This document shows positions 44,612 to 55,757 of a stretch of 64,000 nucleotides of DNA, in pieces. Position numbers and translations under genes: made by a program. Each line of letters begins with the position of its first letter. Within the stretch, counting starts at the first letter, position 1. Origin of the DNA: Algibacter mikhailovii (GTDB lineage: Bacteria > Bacteroidota > Bacteroidia > Flavobacteriales > Flavobacteriaceae); NCBI RefSeq assembly GCF_014651495.1, contig NZ_BMWZ01000002.1:1-64000 (forward strand). The letters are read 5' to 3'. The notes beneath the pieces are model-generated. The model was not told the origin of the DNA, did not search any database, and worked only from the letters and a program-made list of their open reading frames with translations.

Positions 44612-45265
44612 CTATTTTAATTTTATTTTAATAATACCTCCAGCGCCTCTTGACCCGTATATACTTGATGTAACGCGCTCTACGCTTATTGACTTAATAT
44701 CTGCAGGACTTAATCTACTAATGGTAAACACCTGAGTACCGTTTACAAGATATATTGGCGGTATTGCCCCACCCGACAAGGATGTTCCAGCCCCTCTTAC
44801 AGTAACTTTCTCTCCATTAACATCAAGATTAGGAAATTTAGCTTTCAGCAAATCATATATATTTGAATAGCTAGAATAATCAATAGCATCATCATAACTT
44901 CTAATCCCATAACCCATTTCTGAATATTTTTTATTAGCTATTAATTCTGCCCCTTCGGGAAAAATGAAATTAACGACGTTTTCACCGTGGTATTCAATGT
45001 CTATCAATCCATATTTTGAAGAATAGGCCGTAATTAATTTGTTTTTATTAGTCACAACAACTTCATAACTTCCTTTCTTATTCGTTTTAACATTCGTTTT
45101 TAATGAATCGATAAAAATCCTAACCCCTTTTATAGGCTTATTATTATAATTTGTAACCACACCGGTCAAGGTAATCCGTTCCAATTTCGCAGTTTCGGCA
45201 TTTTGGCCCTGCACATTAATCACGGTTAAAAAAATCAAAAGGGCAACTAGCTTATATCTAAACAT
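44612..45265 (-). CDS. Secreted protein with carboxypeptidase-like beta domain and TonB-receptor plug domain
   Basis: A 217-residue product with a signal peptide (MFRYKLVALLIFLTVINVQG). A carboxypeptidase regulatory-like beta domain (ITLTGVVTNYNNKPIKGVRI, residues ~30-110) and a plug-like domain (SNIYDLLKAKFPNLDVNGEK; PPIYLVNGTQVF; GGAIPPIYLVNG; GGIIKIKLK) follow, as at the N-terminus of SusC-like receptors. There is no barrel, so it is a free-standing plug protein or a truncated receptor; the end GGIIKIKLK is a natural end of the plug, so I favour the former. Partners unknown. Confidence 0.75.
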   Translation of the reverse strand: MFRYKLVALLIFLTVINVQGQNAETAKLERITLTGVVTNYNNKPIKGVRIFIDSLKTNVKTNKKGSYEVVVTNKNKLITAYSSKYGLIDIEYHGENVVNFIFPEGAELIANKKYSEMGYGIRSYDDAIDYSSYSNIYDLLKAKFPNLDVNGEKVTVRGAGTSLSGGAIPPIYLVNGTQVFTISRLSPADIKSISVERVTSSIYGSRGAGGIIKIKLK

Positions 45266-45416
45266 ATTTCATTATTTTTTAAAAATTGAATATAAGAAAA
45301 TAATGTTTGTAAACAAGAGAGGACCACACAAGAACAATTAAAAATCACATAAAACAATTATCACACTAAAAAGCATAAGAACCCGCAATCAAATTATAAC
45401 TGCCACTTTGTCATAA

Positions 45417-45439
45417 AATATAAATATATTGTATCTTTG
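45417..45439 (+). promoter_or_regulatory. Promoter of miaB
   Basis: TTTG (45417-45420), a 11-base AT-rich stretch within a 21-base... more exactly, TATCTTTG follows at 45432-45439; the -33/-7 pair lies 35 bases before ATG 45475. TATCTTTG fits TAnnTTTG well; spacing to the upstream TTTG is shorter than the usual 19-21 bases, so only the -7 box is firm. Confidence 0.5.
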
Positions 45440-45474
45440 CATGCTTCTTGACCCAATAAGTGTATTAGTAAATT

Positions 45475-46920
45475 ATGGAAAAAATTATAGACGAAAAAAA
45501 GCAAGGCGAAGCTTTAGAATTAGAACAAGTATCAACTAATACACGGAAACTTTTTATAGAAAGTTATGGATGCGCTATGAATTTTAGCGATAGTGAAATT
45601 GTGGCATCCATAATGGCCAATCAAGGGTTTAATACAACCCAGAATTTAGAAGAAGCTGATTTAGTATTAGTAAATACCTGCTCCATTAGAGACAAGGCCG
45701 AACAAACCGTTCGTAAACGTCTTGAAAAGTATAATGCTGTAAAACGCGACCATAATCCAAAAATGAAAGTTGGCGTTTTAGGATGCATGGCAGAGCGTTT
45801 AAAAACAAAATTTCTTGAAGAAGAAAAAATAGTCGACCTCGTTGTTGGACCAGATGCCTACAAAGATTTGCCCAATCTATTAGCCGAGGTAGATGAAGGA
45901 CGCGATGCCATCAATGTCATCCTATCAAAAGAAGAAACCTATGGTGATATTACCCCGGTTCGTTTAAACTCCAATGGTGTCACGGCATTTGTTTCAATTA
46001 CACGTGGTTGTGATAACATGTGTACGTTTTGTGTTGTTCCTTTCACACGCGGAAGAGAACGCAGTAGAGACCCTCAAAGTATTATTCAAGAAGTCAATGA
46101 TTTATGGCAAAGAGGGTTCAGAGATATTACCTTATTAGGTCAAAATGTAGATAGTTATTTATGGTATGGCGGCGGACTTAAAAAAGATTTTGAAAAAGCT
46201 AGTGATATGCAAAAGGCAACTTCGGTTAACTTTTCAAAATTATTAGAACTCTGCGCTAAGGCACAACCCAAAATGCGTATTCGTTTTTCAACCTCAAACC
46301 CACAGGATTTAACCCTAGATGTGGTTGAAACCATGGCAAAATATGATAATATTTGCAACCACATTCATTTGCCTGTTCAAAGTGGAAGTAATCGCATTCT
46401 TAAAGCTATGAATCGCTTGCACACAAGAGAAGAATATTTCGAGTTAATTGATAATATTCGCCGTATAATTCCCGATTGTGCTATTAGTCAAGATATGATT
46501 GTTGGTTTCCCTACTGAAACCGAAGAAGATTTTCAAGACACGGTATCGCTCATGGAATATGTAAAATATAATTTCGGTTATATGTTTACCTACTCTGAAC
46601 GACCAGGAACCATGGCTGGAAGAAACATGGAAGATGACGTTCCTGAAGCAATAAAAAAACGCAGACTTCAAGATATTGTAGATTTACAAAGAGCCCATAG
46701 TGAAATCAAAACTAAAGAATGGCTACACAAGACGGTAGAAGTATTAGTTGAAAAAGAATCTAAAAAATCAAATACGCAATGGTCAGGGCGAACACCTCAA
46801 AATATTGTTTGCGTATTTCCTAAGGGACAATATAAAATAGGCGATTTTGTACAGGTGAAAATCACAGATTGTACAAGCGCTACATTAATTGGCGAGGCCG
46901 TAGATTATTCTAAAGCCTAA
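45475..46920 (+). CDS. miaB: tRNA-2-methylthio-N6-dimethylallyladenosine synthase MiaB
   Basis: A 481-residue radical SAM methylthiotransferase acting on A37 of tRNAs that read UNN codons. The N-terminal domain has the three cysteines of the auxiliary cluster (C33 in YGCAMN, C69 in NTCSIRD, C104 in GCMAER). The radical SAM motif is C179-x3-C183-x2-C186 (RGCDNMCTFC), followed by GRERSR, which marks MiaB rather than RimO. A C-terminal TRAM domain is present. First gene of a plus-strand series running to groEL. Confidence 0.95.
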   Translation: MEKIIDEKKQGEALELEQVSTNTRKLFIESYGCAMNFSDSEIVASIMANQGFNTTQNLEEADLVLVNTCSIRDKAEQTVRKRLEKYNAVKRDHNPKMKVGVLGCMAERLKTKFLEEEKIVDLVVGPDAYKDLPNLLAEVDEGRDAINVILSKEETYGDITPVRLNSNGVTAFVSITRGCDNMCTFCVVPFTRGRERSRDPQSIIQEVNDLWQRGFRDITLLGQNVDSYLWYGGGLKKDFEKASDMQKATSVNFSKLLELCAKAQPKMRIRFSTSNPQDLTLDVVETMAKYDNICNHIHLPVQSGSNRILKAMNRLHTREEYFELIDNIRRIIPDCAISQDMIVGFPTETEEDFQDTVSLMEYVKYNFGYMFTYSERPGTMAGRNMEDDVPEAIKKRRLQDIVDLQRAHSEIKTKEWLHKTVEVLVEKESKKSNTQWSGRTPQNIVCVFPKGQYKIGDFVQVKITDCTSATLIGEAVDYSKA

Positions 46921-47069
46921 TTAAAAACTATTAGAAAAAAGAAAACCATAACCGAAATTAGTTTAACCAAGATTTATAAACGCACGGAAAAACTAAATTT
47001 GGATAAGATAGAAACTAAAGCATAAGTTGCGTTTCTAAATATCTTGAGAATTAAAATTTAAAAAATTAA

Positions 47070-48347
47070 ATGGAATCAGTTCAAGCTATAAAACAACGTT
47101 TTGGTATTATTGGGAACTCTACATCCTTGAATCGGGCTATTGAAAAAGCGATCCAAGTAGCTCCCACCGACATATCTGTCCTTGTGACTGGTGAAAGTGG
47201 GGTGGGTAAAGAAAGTATTCCAAAAATCATACATCAACTATCACATAGGAAGCACAACAAATACATTGCTGTTAACTGTGGTGCGATACCTGAAGGAACC
47301 ATTGACAGTGAACTCTTTGGGCATGAAAAAGGAGCCTTTACTGGTGCTACACAAACCCGTGCTGGTTATTTTGAAGTCGCTGATGGAGGAACAATTTTTC
47401 TAGATGAAGTTGGCGAATTACCGCTAACAACACAAGTCCGTTTATTACGTGTTCTTGAAAACGGTGAGTTTTTAAAAGTAGGCTCAAGTAAAGTACAGAA
47501 AACGGATGTCCGGATTGTAGCCGCAACTAATGTGAACATGCATGAAGCTATAGAGAAAGAAAAATTCCGTGAAGACTTGTATTACAGACTAAGTACAGTT
47601 GATATTAATCTGCCTCCGCTACGTGAAAGGCAAGAAGATATACATCTACTCTTTAGAAAGTTTGCTAGTGATTTTGCTTTAAAATATAAAATGCCTACCA
47701 TCAAACTTACTGACAATGCTGTTCAGGTGCTATTAAAACATCGTTGGGGCGGTAATATTCGTCAATTACGAAATATTGCCGAGCAACTATCGGTTTTAGA
47801 ACAAAATAGAACTATAACAGCAGAAGTTCTAAGAAGTTATTTACCAGTAACGGCAGGGACCAATTTACCAGCGGTTATAAAAACATCAAAGTCTGAAAGC
47901 GATTTTAGTAGTGAACGTGAAATCCTATACAAGATACTCTTTGATATGAAGGCCGATTTAAATGACTTGAAAAAGCTCACTTTAGAATTAATGAAGCACG
48001 GTAACACAAAAGACGTTGAAAAGAATAATGAAACGCTCATTCAGAAAATATATGGTGATGACGAGAATGAAGAAACCCTTAACTATGAGGAACCCATAGC
48101 CCCTAACACTGAGGTTTTATCTATTCCAGAACATGCTGCTGAGCAAGAAGAAATAATTCCTGTTCAAGATAAATATCATTTTGCAGAAGAAATTGAAGAA
48201 GAAGAAACCTTATCCTTACATGATAAAGAGTTAGAATTAATAAAGAAATCACTTGAACGTCACCACGGAAAACGTAAATTAGCAGCCGCAGAACTGGGTA
48301 TCAGCGAAAGAACATTATATAGAAAAATTAAACAATACGATTTGTAG
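47070..48347 (+). CDS. Sigma-54-dependent transcriptional activator without receiver domain
   Basis: A 425-residue protein. The AAA+ domain starts almost at the N-terminus, with Walker A GESGVGKE (41-48), the sigma-54-contacting GAFTGA (88-93) and LDEVGELP (111-118). A ~130-residue acidic linker and a C-terminal Fis-type helix-turn-helix (KLAAAELGISERTLYRKIKQ) follow. Having no receiver or GAF domain, it must be controlled by another protein or be constitutive. Located 2 kb upstream of a GG-N10-GC promoter before groES. Confidence 0.9.
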   Translation: MESVQAIKQRFGIIGNSTSLNRAIEKAIQVAPTDISVLVTGESGVGKESIPKIIHQLSHRKHNKYIAVNCGAIPEGTIDSELFGHEKGAFTGATQTRAGYFEVADGGTIFLDEVGELPLTTQVRLLRVLENGEFLKVGSSKVQKTDVRIVAATNVNMHEAIEKEKFREDLYYRLSTVDINLPPLRERQEDIHLLFRKFASDFALKYKMPTIKLTDNAVQVLLKHRWGGNIRQLRNIAEQLSVLEQNRTITAEVLRSYLPVTAGTNLPAVIKTSKSESDFSSEREILYKILFDMKADLNDLKKLTLELMKHGNTKDVEKNNETLIQKIYGDDENEETLNYEEPIAPNTEVLSIPEHAAEQEEIIPVQDKYHFAEEIEEEETLSLHDKELELIKKSLERHHGKRKLAAAELGISERTLYRKIKQYDL

Positions 48348-48395
48348 AATATCTTGTATTTGAAAAAAACTATAACTAGTAGTGACACATAAGAA

Positions 48396-48902
48396 ATGAA
48401 ACACATTAAAACCTTACTAACCTTTGCCTTAATTGGACTATTATTTAGCTGTGGGCCTTATTCCTTTACAGGAGCCTCAATTCCGGCCGGAACAAAAAGC
48501 TATCAAGTCAACCGTTTTGAAAATGTTGCACCACTTATTGAACCGGGATTAGAGCGCGATTTTAAAATTGCCCTCGAAGATTTAATTCAAAATCAAACTA
48601 ATTTAGTACTTGTACCATCTGGCGGAGATTTAGTTTATGAAGGCGAAATTACTGGTTATAGAATATCACCTACCACGGCAACATCTGAACAGACTGCAGC
48701 TCAAAACAGATTAACAATAACGGTCAAACTGAGATTTTACAATAAAAAAAATGAAGAAGATGATTTAGATCAAACATTTTCATTTTTTTATGACTACCCA
48801 GGTACTGAGCAACTTATAGGTGCGCAAAAAGCAACCGCTCATGAAGAAATTTTTGAACGTTTAACGCAAGACATTTTTAACGCCACACTAGCTAAATGGT
48901 AA
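48396..48902 (+). CDS. lptE: LPS assembly lipoprotein LptE
   Basis: A 168-residue lipoprotein (signal ending LFSC, lipid C19) with the Bacteroidota LptE pattern: CGPYSFTGASIPAGTKSYQV at the N-terminus, then L(E/D)RDFKIALEDLIQNQTNL and a beta-rich rest. It plugs LptD in the outer membrane for LPS insertion. It follows the sigma-54 activator by 48 bases and precedes the TPR-like gene by 41. Confidence 0.85.
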   Translation: MKHIKTLLTFALIGLLFSCGPYSFTGASIPAGTKSYQVNRFENVAPLIEPGLERDFKIALEDLIQNQTNLVLVPSGGDLVYEGEITGYRISPTTATSEQTAAQNRLTITVKLRFYNKKNEEDDLDQTFSFFYDYPGTEQLIGAQKATAHEEIFERLTQDIFNATLAKW

Positions 48903-48943
48903 TATTTAAACTAGGAAAAAAAACATTAAATTTGGGTTAGACA

Positions 48944-49885
48944 ATGAATCAGGCTGAGTTTACATATTTACTACAAAACCCACAAAGCATAACCCATGAG
49001 CAAACTGAGGGCTTAAAGTCAATTATTGACAGCTTTCCTTATTTTCAGTCAGCCCGAGCACTCCTGCTAAAAGGCTTAAAGAATGAAGGGAGCATCAATT
49101 ACAATCAAGAATTAAAAACTACAGCTGCTTATACAACGGACCGAAGCATTCTTTTTGATTTTATCACCTCGGAAGCATTTATACAAAATCAGATTTCTGA
49201 TATTATAAAACAAAATGCGGCCAACTCAAAACATATTGATGTTGTTGCTGAAGATGTCTCAGGAGAAAATCACATCACCTTTGATGCGCAACTAAAACAA
49301 CAGGTAGAAGACACAAAAGGTGTTTTAGACCCCGCTTTATTTGAAACAAAAAAGCCCACGTCTCAAAAAGATATCGCTTTTGCTTTAACAGCATCTGAAA
49401 CGATTGAACACACTGCAGACACTACGAAACCAGAAGAAAAAGAATCGGCAGAAGCGGTTTTAAATCTTGGCAAGCCCCTTCAATTTAGCCATAAAGAATC
49501 ACACTCCTTTAATCAGTGGCTTAAATTAACCAGCCATAAACCTATACAAAGACCAACGGAAAAGGAAGTTGTTAATGAACCTGTAGAAAAATCAAACTTA
49601 AAAAAAGTAAAAAAGTTTGAACTCATAGATAAGTTCATATCAAGTAATCCCAAGATAAGCCCTAACAGACCGCTTACGCAAAAGGGGAATTTAGCTAAAG
49701 CACAAATGATACAACCTGAAGCCTTGATGACAGAGACTTTAGCGCGCATTTATGTGGAGCAAAAAAATTACAAAAAGGCCATTCAGTCTTATAAAATTTT
49801 AAGTTTGAAATATCCAGAAAAAAGTAGTTTCTTTGCAAACCAAATTAGAGCAGTAGAACAATTGCAAGAACAAAATAAAAAATAA
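48944..49885 (+). CDS. Tetratricopeptide-like hypothetical protein
   Basis: This 313-residue cytoplasmic protein opens MNQAEFTYLLQNPQSITHEQ. A low-complexity, charged middle follows, and one clear TPR-like helix pair is near the C-terminus (TLARIYVEQKNYKKAIQSYKI, LSLKYPEKSSFFANQIRAVE). It sits between lptE and secG, a linkage I recall as conserved in Flavobacteriia. Function unknown. Confidence 0.7.
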   Translation: MNQAEFTYLLQNPQSITHEQTEGLKSIIDSFPYFQSARALLLKGLKNEGSINYNQELKTTAAYTTDRSILFDFITSEAFIQNQISDIIKQNAANSKHIDVVAEDVSGENHITFDAQLKQQVEDTKGVLDPALFETKKPTSQKDIAFALTASETIEHTADTTKPEEKESAEAVLNLGKPLQFSHKESHSFNQWLKLTSHKPIQRPTEKEVVNEPVEKSNLKKVKKFELIDKFISSNPKISPNRPLTQKGNLAKAQMIQPEALMTETLARIYVEQKNYKKAIQSYKILSLKYPEKSSFFANQIRAVEQLQEQNKK

Positions 49886-49887
49886 TA

Positions 49888-50250
49888 ATGAGTACGTTTA
49901 CAATATTTTTAGTCCTTATAGTCGTGGTAGCATTTTTGCTTATCGTAGTAATCATGGTACAAAACCCTAAAGGTGGAGGATTATCTTCTTCTTTTGGCGG
50001 TGGTGGAACACAACAATTAGGTGGTGTAAAAAAGACAACCGACTTTTTAGACAAAAGTACCTGGACTTTAGCAACCGTATTATTGGTGCTAATATTAGCC
50101 TCTAACATAACTATAACTAGAGGTTCTGAATCTTTAGATTCAAAAGCATTAGACCCAGAAGCACAATCAACGCAACCTTTACCTGAGGCTTTACCAAGTG
50201 CTCCAGCTGCAACACCGGCTGCAAATGATGCTAATACTGAGGAAGAATAA
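49888..50250 (+). CDS. secG: Preprotein translocase subunit SecG
   Basis: A 120-residue protein with two helices (TIFLVLIVVVAFLLIVVIMV and LATVLLVLILASNITI). The cytosolic loop QNPKGGGLSSSFGGGGTQQL is typical of SecG. An alanine/proline-rich, acidic C-terminal tail extends beyond the usual ~75-residue E. coli form. Starts two bases after the previous stop. Confidence 0.9.
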   Translation: MSTFTIFLVLIVVVAFLLIVVIMVQNPKGGGLSSSFGGGGTQQLGGVKKTTDFLDKSTWTLATVLLVLILASNITITRGSESLDSKALDPEAQSTQPLPEALPSAPAATPAANDANTEEE

Positions 50251-50270
50251 TAATTTCAAGAAACAATATA

Positions 50271-50302
50271 AAAAATGCCAACTTTATTCAGTTGGCATTT
50301 TT
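50271..50302 (+). terminator. Intrinsic terminator of the miaB-secG series
   Basis: A perfect 12-bp stem AAAAATGCCAAC / GTTGGCATTTTT around an 8-base loop, 20 bases past the secG stop, with T-run. It isolates groESL from the upstream genes. Confidence 0.85.
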
Positions 50303-50332
50303 TGTTTCTGCAAGTTTGTCAGTTCTATTGAA

Positions 50333-50349
50333 TTGGCACATTTTTAGCA
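50333..50349 (+). promoter_or_regulatory. Sigma-54-type (-24/-12) promoter candidate of groESL
   Basis: TTGGCACATTTTTAGCA carries GG (50335-50336) and GC (50347-50348) exactly 10 bases apart, as in TGGCAC-N5-TTGCA with one mismatch. It lies 52 bases before the groES start, in the only gap before the operon, after the secG terminator. Confidence 0.6.
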
Positions 50350-50400
50350 CAACGCATAAGCGTTAATAATAATTTAATTAATTAAAAATATAGAAACAAA

Positions 50401-50676
50401 ATGGGATTAAACATTAAACCATTAGCAGATAGAGTTCTTATTGAACCTGCTGCAGCTGAAACTAAAACAGCCTCAGGAATTATTATTCCAGACAACGCGA
50501 AAGAAAAACCACAAAAAGGAACTGTTGTCGCTGCTGGACCAGGTACAAAAGACGAACCTATAACTGTTAAAGTTGGAGACACTGTATTATATGGTAAATA
50601 TGCAGGAACAGATCTTAAACTTGAAGGTTCTGACTATTTAATAATGAGAGAAAGTGATATACTAGCAATTATTTAA
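50401..50676 (+). CDS. groES: Co-chaperonin GroES
   Basis: A 91-residue protein with the standard GroES sequence: [20 protein letters not shown], the mobile-loop region [14 protein letters not shown], and GTVVAAGPG. It caps GroEL. It lies 30 bases before groEL and is cotranscribed with it. Confidence 0.97.
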   Translation: MGLNIKPLADRVLIEPAAAETKTASGIIIPDNAKEKPQKGTVVAAGPGTKDEPITVKVGDTVLYGKYAGTDLKLEGSDYLIMRESDILAII

Positions 50677-50691
50677 TTGTACTATTAATAA

Positions 50692-52338
<1,647 letters not shown>

Positions 52339-52365
52339 TCAAGAACCTTGACACGTAAATTATAT

Positions 52366-52399
52366 AAAAAGCGCTTCAAAACTATTTGAAGCGCTTTTT
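52366..52399 (+). terminator. Intrinsic terminator of groESL
   Basis: A perfect 15-bp stem (AAAAAGCGCTTCAAA / TTTGAAGCGCTTTTT) with loop ACTA, 27 bases past the groEL stop, with a T-run. Confidence 0.9.
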
Positions 52400-52415
52400 T
52401 AATTATACCACATAA

Positions 52416-52447
52416 AAAAATCCGAAATAAAACTATTTCGGATTTTT
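52416..52447 (-). terminator. Intrinsic terminator of the collagen-like lipoprotein gene
   Basis: A perfect 14-bp stem (AAAAATCCGAAATA / TATTTCGGATTTTT) with a 4-base loop, 24 bases past the stop of the minus-strand gene. The hairpin has T-runs on both strands and so could also back up groESL termination. Confidence 0.8.
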
Positions 52448-52471
52448 CAATTTAAAGAACAAATCTTTGTC

Positions 52472-52993
52472 TTATAAAAAGTCGTTTATATCATAAGCAT
52501 TGGCTTCGGCTGCAGTACCATTGATTAATACAAATCGCAAATCAACTGGGCCTTCAATAAGCGAGTTAATGTATACCTTTCCTACTTGCATACCGATGAT
52601 TTCTATAATAACTATAGATGCAAATACAGGCTCCTCCTCAGTACCTATATTTTGCAATTGCGTAACTGGCATTGATAACCATATAGTTGGTTCTACAGTA
52701 ACATATCCATATACCAAACCATTATCAAAAATATCTTGCGTTAATTGAGGCACGTCAAATACCATTTCTCCTAATGTCAAAGTCTGATTTTCTAAAAGTA
52801 CAGAAATTGCACCTCCGCTACCTGATTCACCAGGATCACCTTTATCTCCCTTTTCACCTTGTGCTCCCTGTGGCCCTTGAACACCTTGTGGTCCTTGTTC
52901 TCCTGGAGCGCCATCTTCTGCAGAGCATGAAAATGCCAAAACAACCATTAGTGATAAGGCAATATATTTAATTTTTGATAAAACTGTTTTCAT
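52472..52993 (-). CDS. Lipoprotein with collagen-like GXY repeats
   Basis: A 173-residue lipoprotein (lipid C23 in AFSCSAEDG). A short Gly-X-Y run (GAPGEQGPQGVQGPQGAQG, then EKGDKGDPG, about 10 triplets) is followed by a beta-like domain (GEMVFDVPQLTQDIF, VTVEPTIWLSMPVTQL). Exported to the envelope, probably anchored on the outer membrane; binding function unknown. Repeat number may vary between strains because the triplets are repetitive DNA. Confidence 0.75.
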   Translation of the reverse strand: MKTVLSKIKYIALSLMVVLAFSCSAEDGAPGEQGPQGVQGPQGAQGEKGDKGDPGESGSGGAISVLLENQTLTLGEMVFDVPQLTQDIFDNGLVYGYVTVEPTIWLSMPVTQLQNIGTEEEPVFASIVIIEIIGMQVGKVYINSLIEGPVDLRFVLINGTAAEANAYDINDFL

Positions 52994-53129
52994 AGGTAAT
53001 GTGTTAAATTGTTTTCTATTTTCTTAAAATTAAACGTCGCTAGAAGCGACATAAAGGAAACGAATTTAAACTTTTTTTATCATAAAACCGATTAAAATTA
53101 TTTAATCCCTAAACCTGACATAAGATTTA

Positions 53130-53492
53130 TTACTTCTTCTTAGGTTCATGCTCTTCCACAACAACCTCATCTCTATACCTGCAACATGGGTGTACAGACG
53201 CGTAAGCTTCATCGGTAGCCTTTAGTTCCTGAGTATCATGACCAGCAGCAAGCACTTTGGATTGAATAGTCTCAATATTTGTTTTTCGTTCATCATAAAT
53301 CAATCGCAATTCATGTGTTTCAACATTCCAAACTGCAGACTTTACACCTTTAGTATCTAAACTTGCTTTTTCAATTCTTGATTTACACATTAAGCAAACC
53401 CCATCAACCTCTAAACTTGCTTTGGCATTTTTATTTTGCGCCACTGTTGTTCCCACAACAAGTAACATCATAATCATAATTAAATTTTTCAT
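53130..53492 (-). CDS. Secreted heavy-metal-associated (HMA) domain protein
   Basis: A 120-residue protein with a signal peptide (MKNLIMIMMLLVVGTTVAQ). The HMA metal-binding site is CLMC (C33, C36) in GVCLMCKSRIEKA. The C-terminal HPCCRYRD and a run of acidic/lysine residues add further ligands. It probably binds Cu(I) in the periplasm. 12 bases downstream of the TonB-dependent receptor gene, on the same strand. Confidence 0.8.
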   Translation of the reverse strand: MKNLIMIMMLLVVGTTVAQNKNAKASLEVDGVCLMCKSRIEKASLDTKGVKSAVWNVETHELRLIYDERKTNIETIQSKVLAAGHDTQELKATDEAYASVHPCCRYRDEVVVEEHEPKKK

Positions 53493-53504
53493 TTCTTTAT
53501 TTGT

Positions 53505-55757
53505 TTATTTTAATTTAAATCTTAATCCTGCATAGTACATACTCCCAAAAATAGGACCATACACAAAGGTGGTATCAAAATGGGCTCCAAATGGATCATC
53601 CGCAGCCAAAATAGGATTGGACTGCCTTACATTAGAAATATTCTCACCACCTAAATATACTTCAAATTTCGTAGAAAACACCTTTGTAATCTGGGCATTT
53701 AAGGTCGCTAACGTCGGTGTAAATTCTGGTAATTGGTATTCAATAGGATTACCTGCAGTTGACGAAAAACGTTGCTTACTTAACCAATTAAATGTAGCAT
53801 CAAACTTCCACTGTCCTTGATTGCTATCTCGCCTTTTCGTTTCATAGCCCATATTGGCAAAAAAACGATGTTTTGGCACTAATGGTTTATCCAATTCCCC
53901 AGAATTATACTGCGTTTTCACCTCATAATATTTATAAGCCAAACGCAAATCAAAACCTTCAAAAACATTATAATTCAACTCGGTTTGAAAACTGTTGGCA
54001 TAACTATCTCCCTTTAAATTATAAAAGTTAACCTCTAGTGGATTTTCATAATCAACAACAACCTGATTTTCAAAATCTGTTTTATAATAATCTATGGTAA
54101 CATCTGCCTTTCTGCCAAACAAATTGAACCCCTGTAAGAAAGACACCCCATAATTCCATGCTATTTCGGGGTCTAAGCCATATACATTACCCTTAGCTGA
54201 TTGAATATTTATGGTTCTTGAGGTGGCAAACATCTGTTGATTTTCAGTAAAAATATTAGCGCTACGTTTTCCTCTACCAAAAGAAGCTCTTAAGGCCGAC
54301 TTCTCCCATGGTGTATATCGCGCATGAATCCTGGGTGTAATAAAAGTTCCTAACAAATTATGACTATCAATACGTATTCCAGCAGTAACATTTAGTTTCT
54401 CTAAATTATCATAATTATATTCAAAAAAAGCACCAACTGAGGTTTCTGTTCTTTCATAATTTGGAGCTAAATTTTCGGCATCAATTAATTCATCATAATG
54501 ATCATAAGTATAGCTAATTCCTGTTTTTATTTTATGCCTTGAATCACTTATAATCGAATTGTAAATCGCGTTAGAATACAAACTATTATGTTCAATGTTA
54601 TACTGATTCAATCCAAAATAAGAATCCTGTCTATGATTACTAAAAGCCCCCTGAATACCAATACTTTGATAGGGTATTTCTGGATTTACATAACCAAATT
54701 TTGCAGACACTTCATAACGCCTGCTGTCTATTTCGCTGCCCCAGGCATTTGTTGTCAATTTATCCGTTTCAGGATTAAAACTTAACTGACCTGCTTGCTT
54801 TTCATCATTTAAAAACTTGAGATTAATAAAACTAACCAAACCCTTTTCTGCATTAGTATATTGCCAGCGGTTCATGATATTAATTTGCCTATACTTAGGC
54901 ATATCTAGAAAACCGTCATGATTCACATCATGTGATTTGTTATGACTATTCCCGTGTAAATATAATCCGGCATGCCATTTCTTACCAACCTTTGTATTAA
55001 AATGCGTATTTAATTCCACACGTTCGTTAGAGGCGCCGTACAAATTGATAAAAAATGTATCATCGGTAGATGGCTTTACCAATTCAGCATTAATTTGCCC
55101 TGCAATACTTTCATAACCATTAACCGCACTACCGGCACCTTTGGTTATTTGAATACTTTCAACCCATGTTCCTGGTATAAAACTTAAACCAAAAGCCTGA
55201 GAAGCCCCACGAATGGAAGGGATGTTCTCTGTTGCTATTAATATATAGGGCGTGGTAAGTCCTAGCATTTTTATTTGGCGCGTACCTGTTACAGCATCTG
55301 CAAAATTCACGTCAATTGACGGATTGGTTTCAAAGCTCTCAGACAGATTACAACATGCCGCTTTTAAAAGTTCATCACTACTTACAGTAAAAGTATTAGT
55401 TGCCTTTAAATAAGATCGGGCCGTAGCCTGCTTTCTAGACGTAACAGTTACGGCGTCTAAATTATCGGTTGGCGTTAACCAGTGCCTAACTCTTTTTGGT
55501 TCATTAATTGTTAAGGTATCAGTTTTAAACCCTACATAACTTATTACCAACTTTTTATATTCTGTTTGATATGCAAGATCAAAGCTACCATCAATATCAG
55601 TAACGGTACCCACAGACGTATTAAGCCAATATACATTAGCCCCTGGCAAACCTATTTCTTTATTTTCAGAGTTAGCCTCCATAATCATACCTTCAATTTT
55701 ATCTTGAGAATACAATATTGTAGGCAGCACCCATAGTATCATGACTATTTTTCTCAT
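53505..55757 (-). CDS. TonB-dependent outer membrane receptor, probably metal-related
   Basis: A 750-residue protein with a signal peptide (IVMILWVLPTILYS). A carboxypeptidase-like N-terminal domain (NVYWLNTSVGTVTDIDGSFD) is followed by the plug (residues ~125-220, KGAGSAVNGYESIAGQINAE) and a full beta-barrel ending in aromatic YAGLRFKLK. Its substrate cannot be read directly, but it lies in one run with two HMA proteins and an HYC_CC_PP-type protein, so copper or a related metal is likely. Its ATG overlaps the stop of the upstream gene by one base. Confidence 0.85.
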   Translation of the reverse strand: MRKIVMILWVLPTILYSQDKIEGMIMEANSENKEIGLPGANVYWLNTSVGTVTDIDGSFDLAYQTEYKKLVISYVGFKTDTLTINEPKRVRHWLTPTDNLDAVTVTSRKQATARSYLKATNTFTVSSDELLKAACCNLSESFETNPSIDVNFADAVTGTRQIKMLGLTTPYILIATENIPSIRGASQAFGLSFIPGTWVESIQITKGAGSAVNGYESIAGQINAELVKPSTDDTFFINLYGASNERVELNTHFNTKVGKKWHAGLYLHGNSHNKSHDVNHDGFLDMPKYRQINIMNRWQYTNAEKGLVSFINLKFLNDEKQAGQLSFNPETDKLTTNAWGSEIDSRRYEVSAKFGYVNPEIPYQSIGIQGAFSNHRQDSYFGLNQYNIEHNSLYSNAIYNSIISDSRHKIKTGISYTYDHYDELIDAENLAPNYERTETSVGAFFEYNYDNLEKLNVTAGIRIDSHNLLGTFITPRIHARYTPWEKSALRASFGRGKRSANIFTENQQMFATSRTINIQSAKGNVYGLDPEIAWNYGVSFLQGFNLFGRKADVTIDYYKTDFENQVVVDYENPLEVNFYNLKGDSYANSFQTELNYNVFEGFDLRLAYKYYEVKTQYNSGELDKPLVPKHRFFANMGYETKRRDSNQGQWKFDATFNWLSKQRFSSTAGNPIEYQLPEFTPTLATLNAQITKVFSTKFEVYLGGENISNVRQSNPILAADDPFGAHFDTTFVYGPIFGSMYYAGLRFKLK

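Noticed and set aside
44612-45265. Truncated TonB-dependent receptor
   Set aside because: The product ends at a natural plug boundary and no barrel-coding remnant follows, so a free-standing plug protein is more likely.
52472-52993. Phage tail-fibre origin for the collagen-like protein
   Set aside because: It has a lipoprotein signal and lies among core genes with no phage genes nearby.
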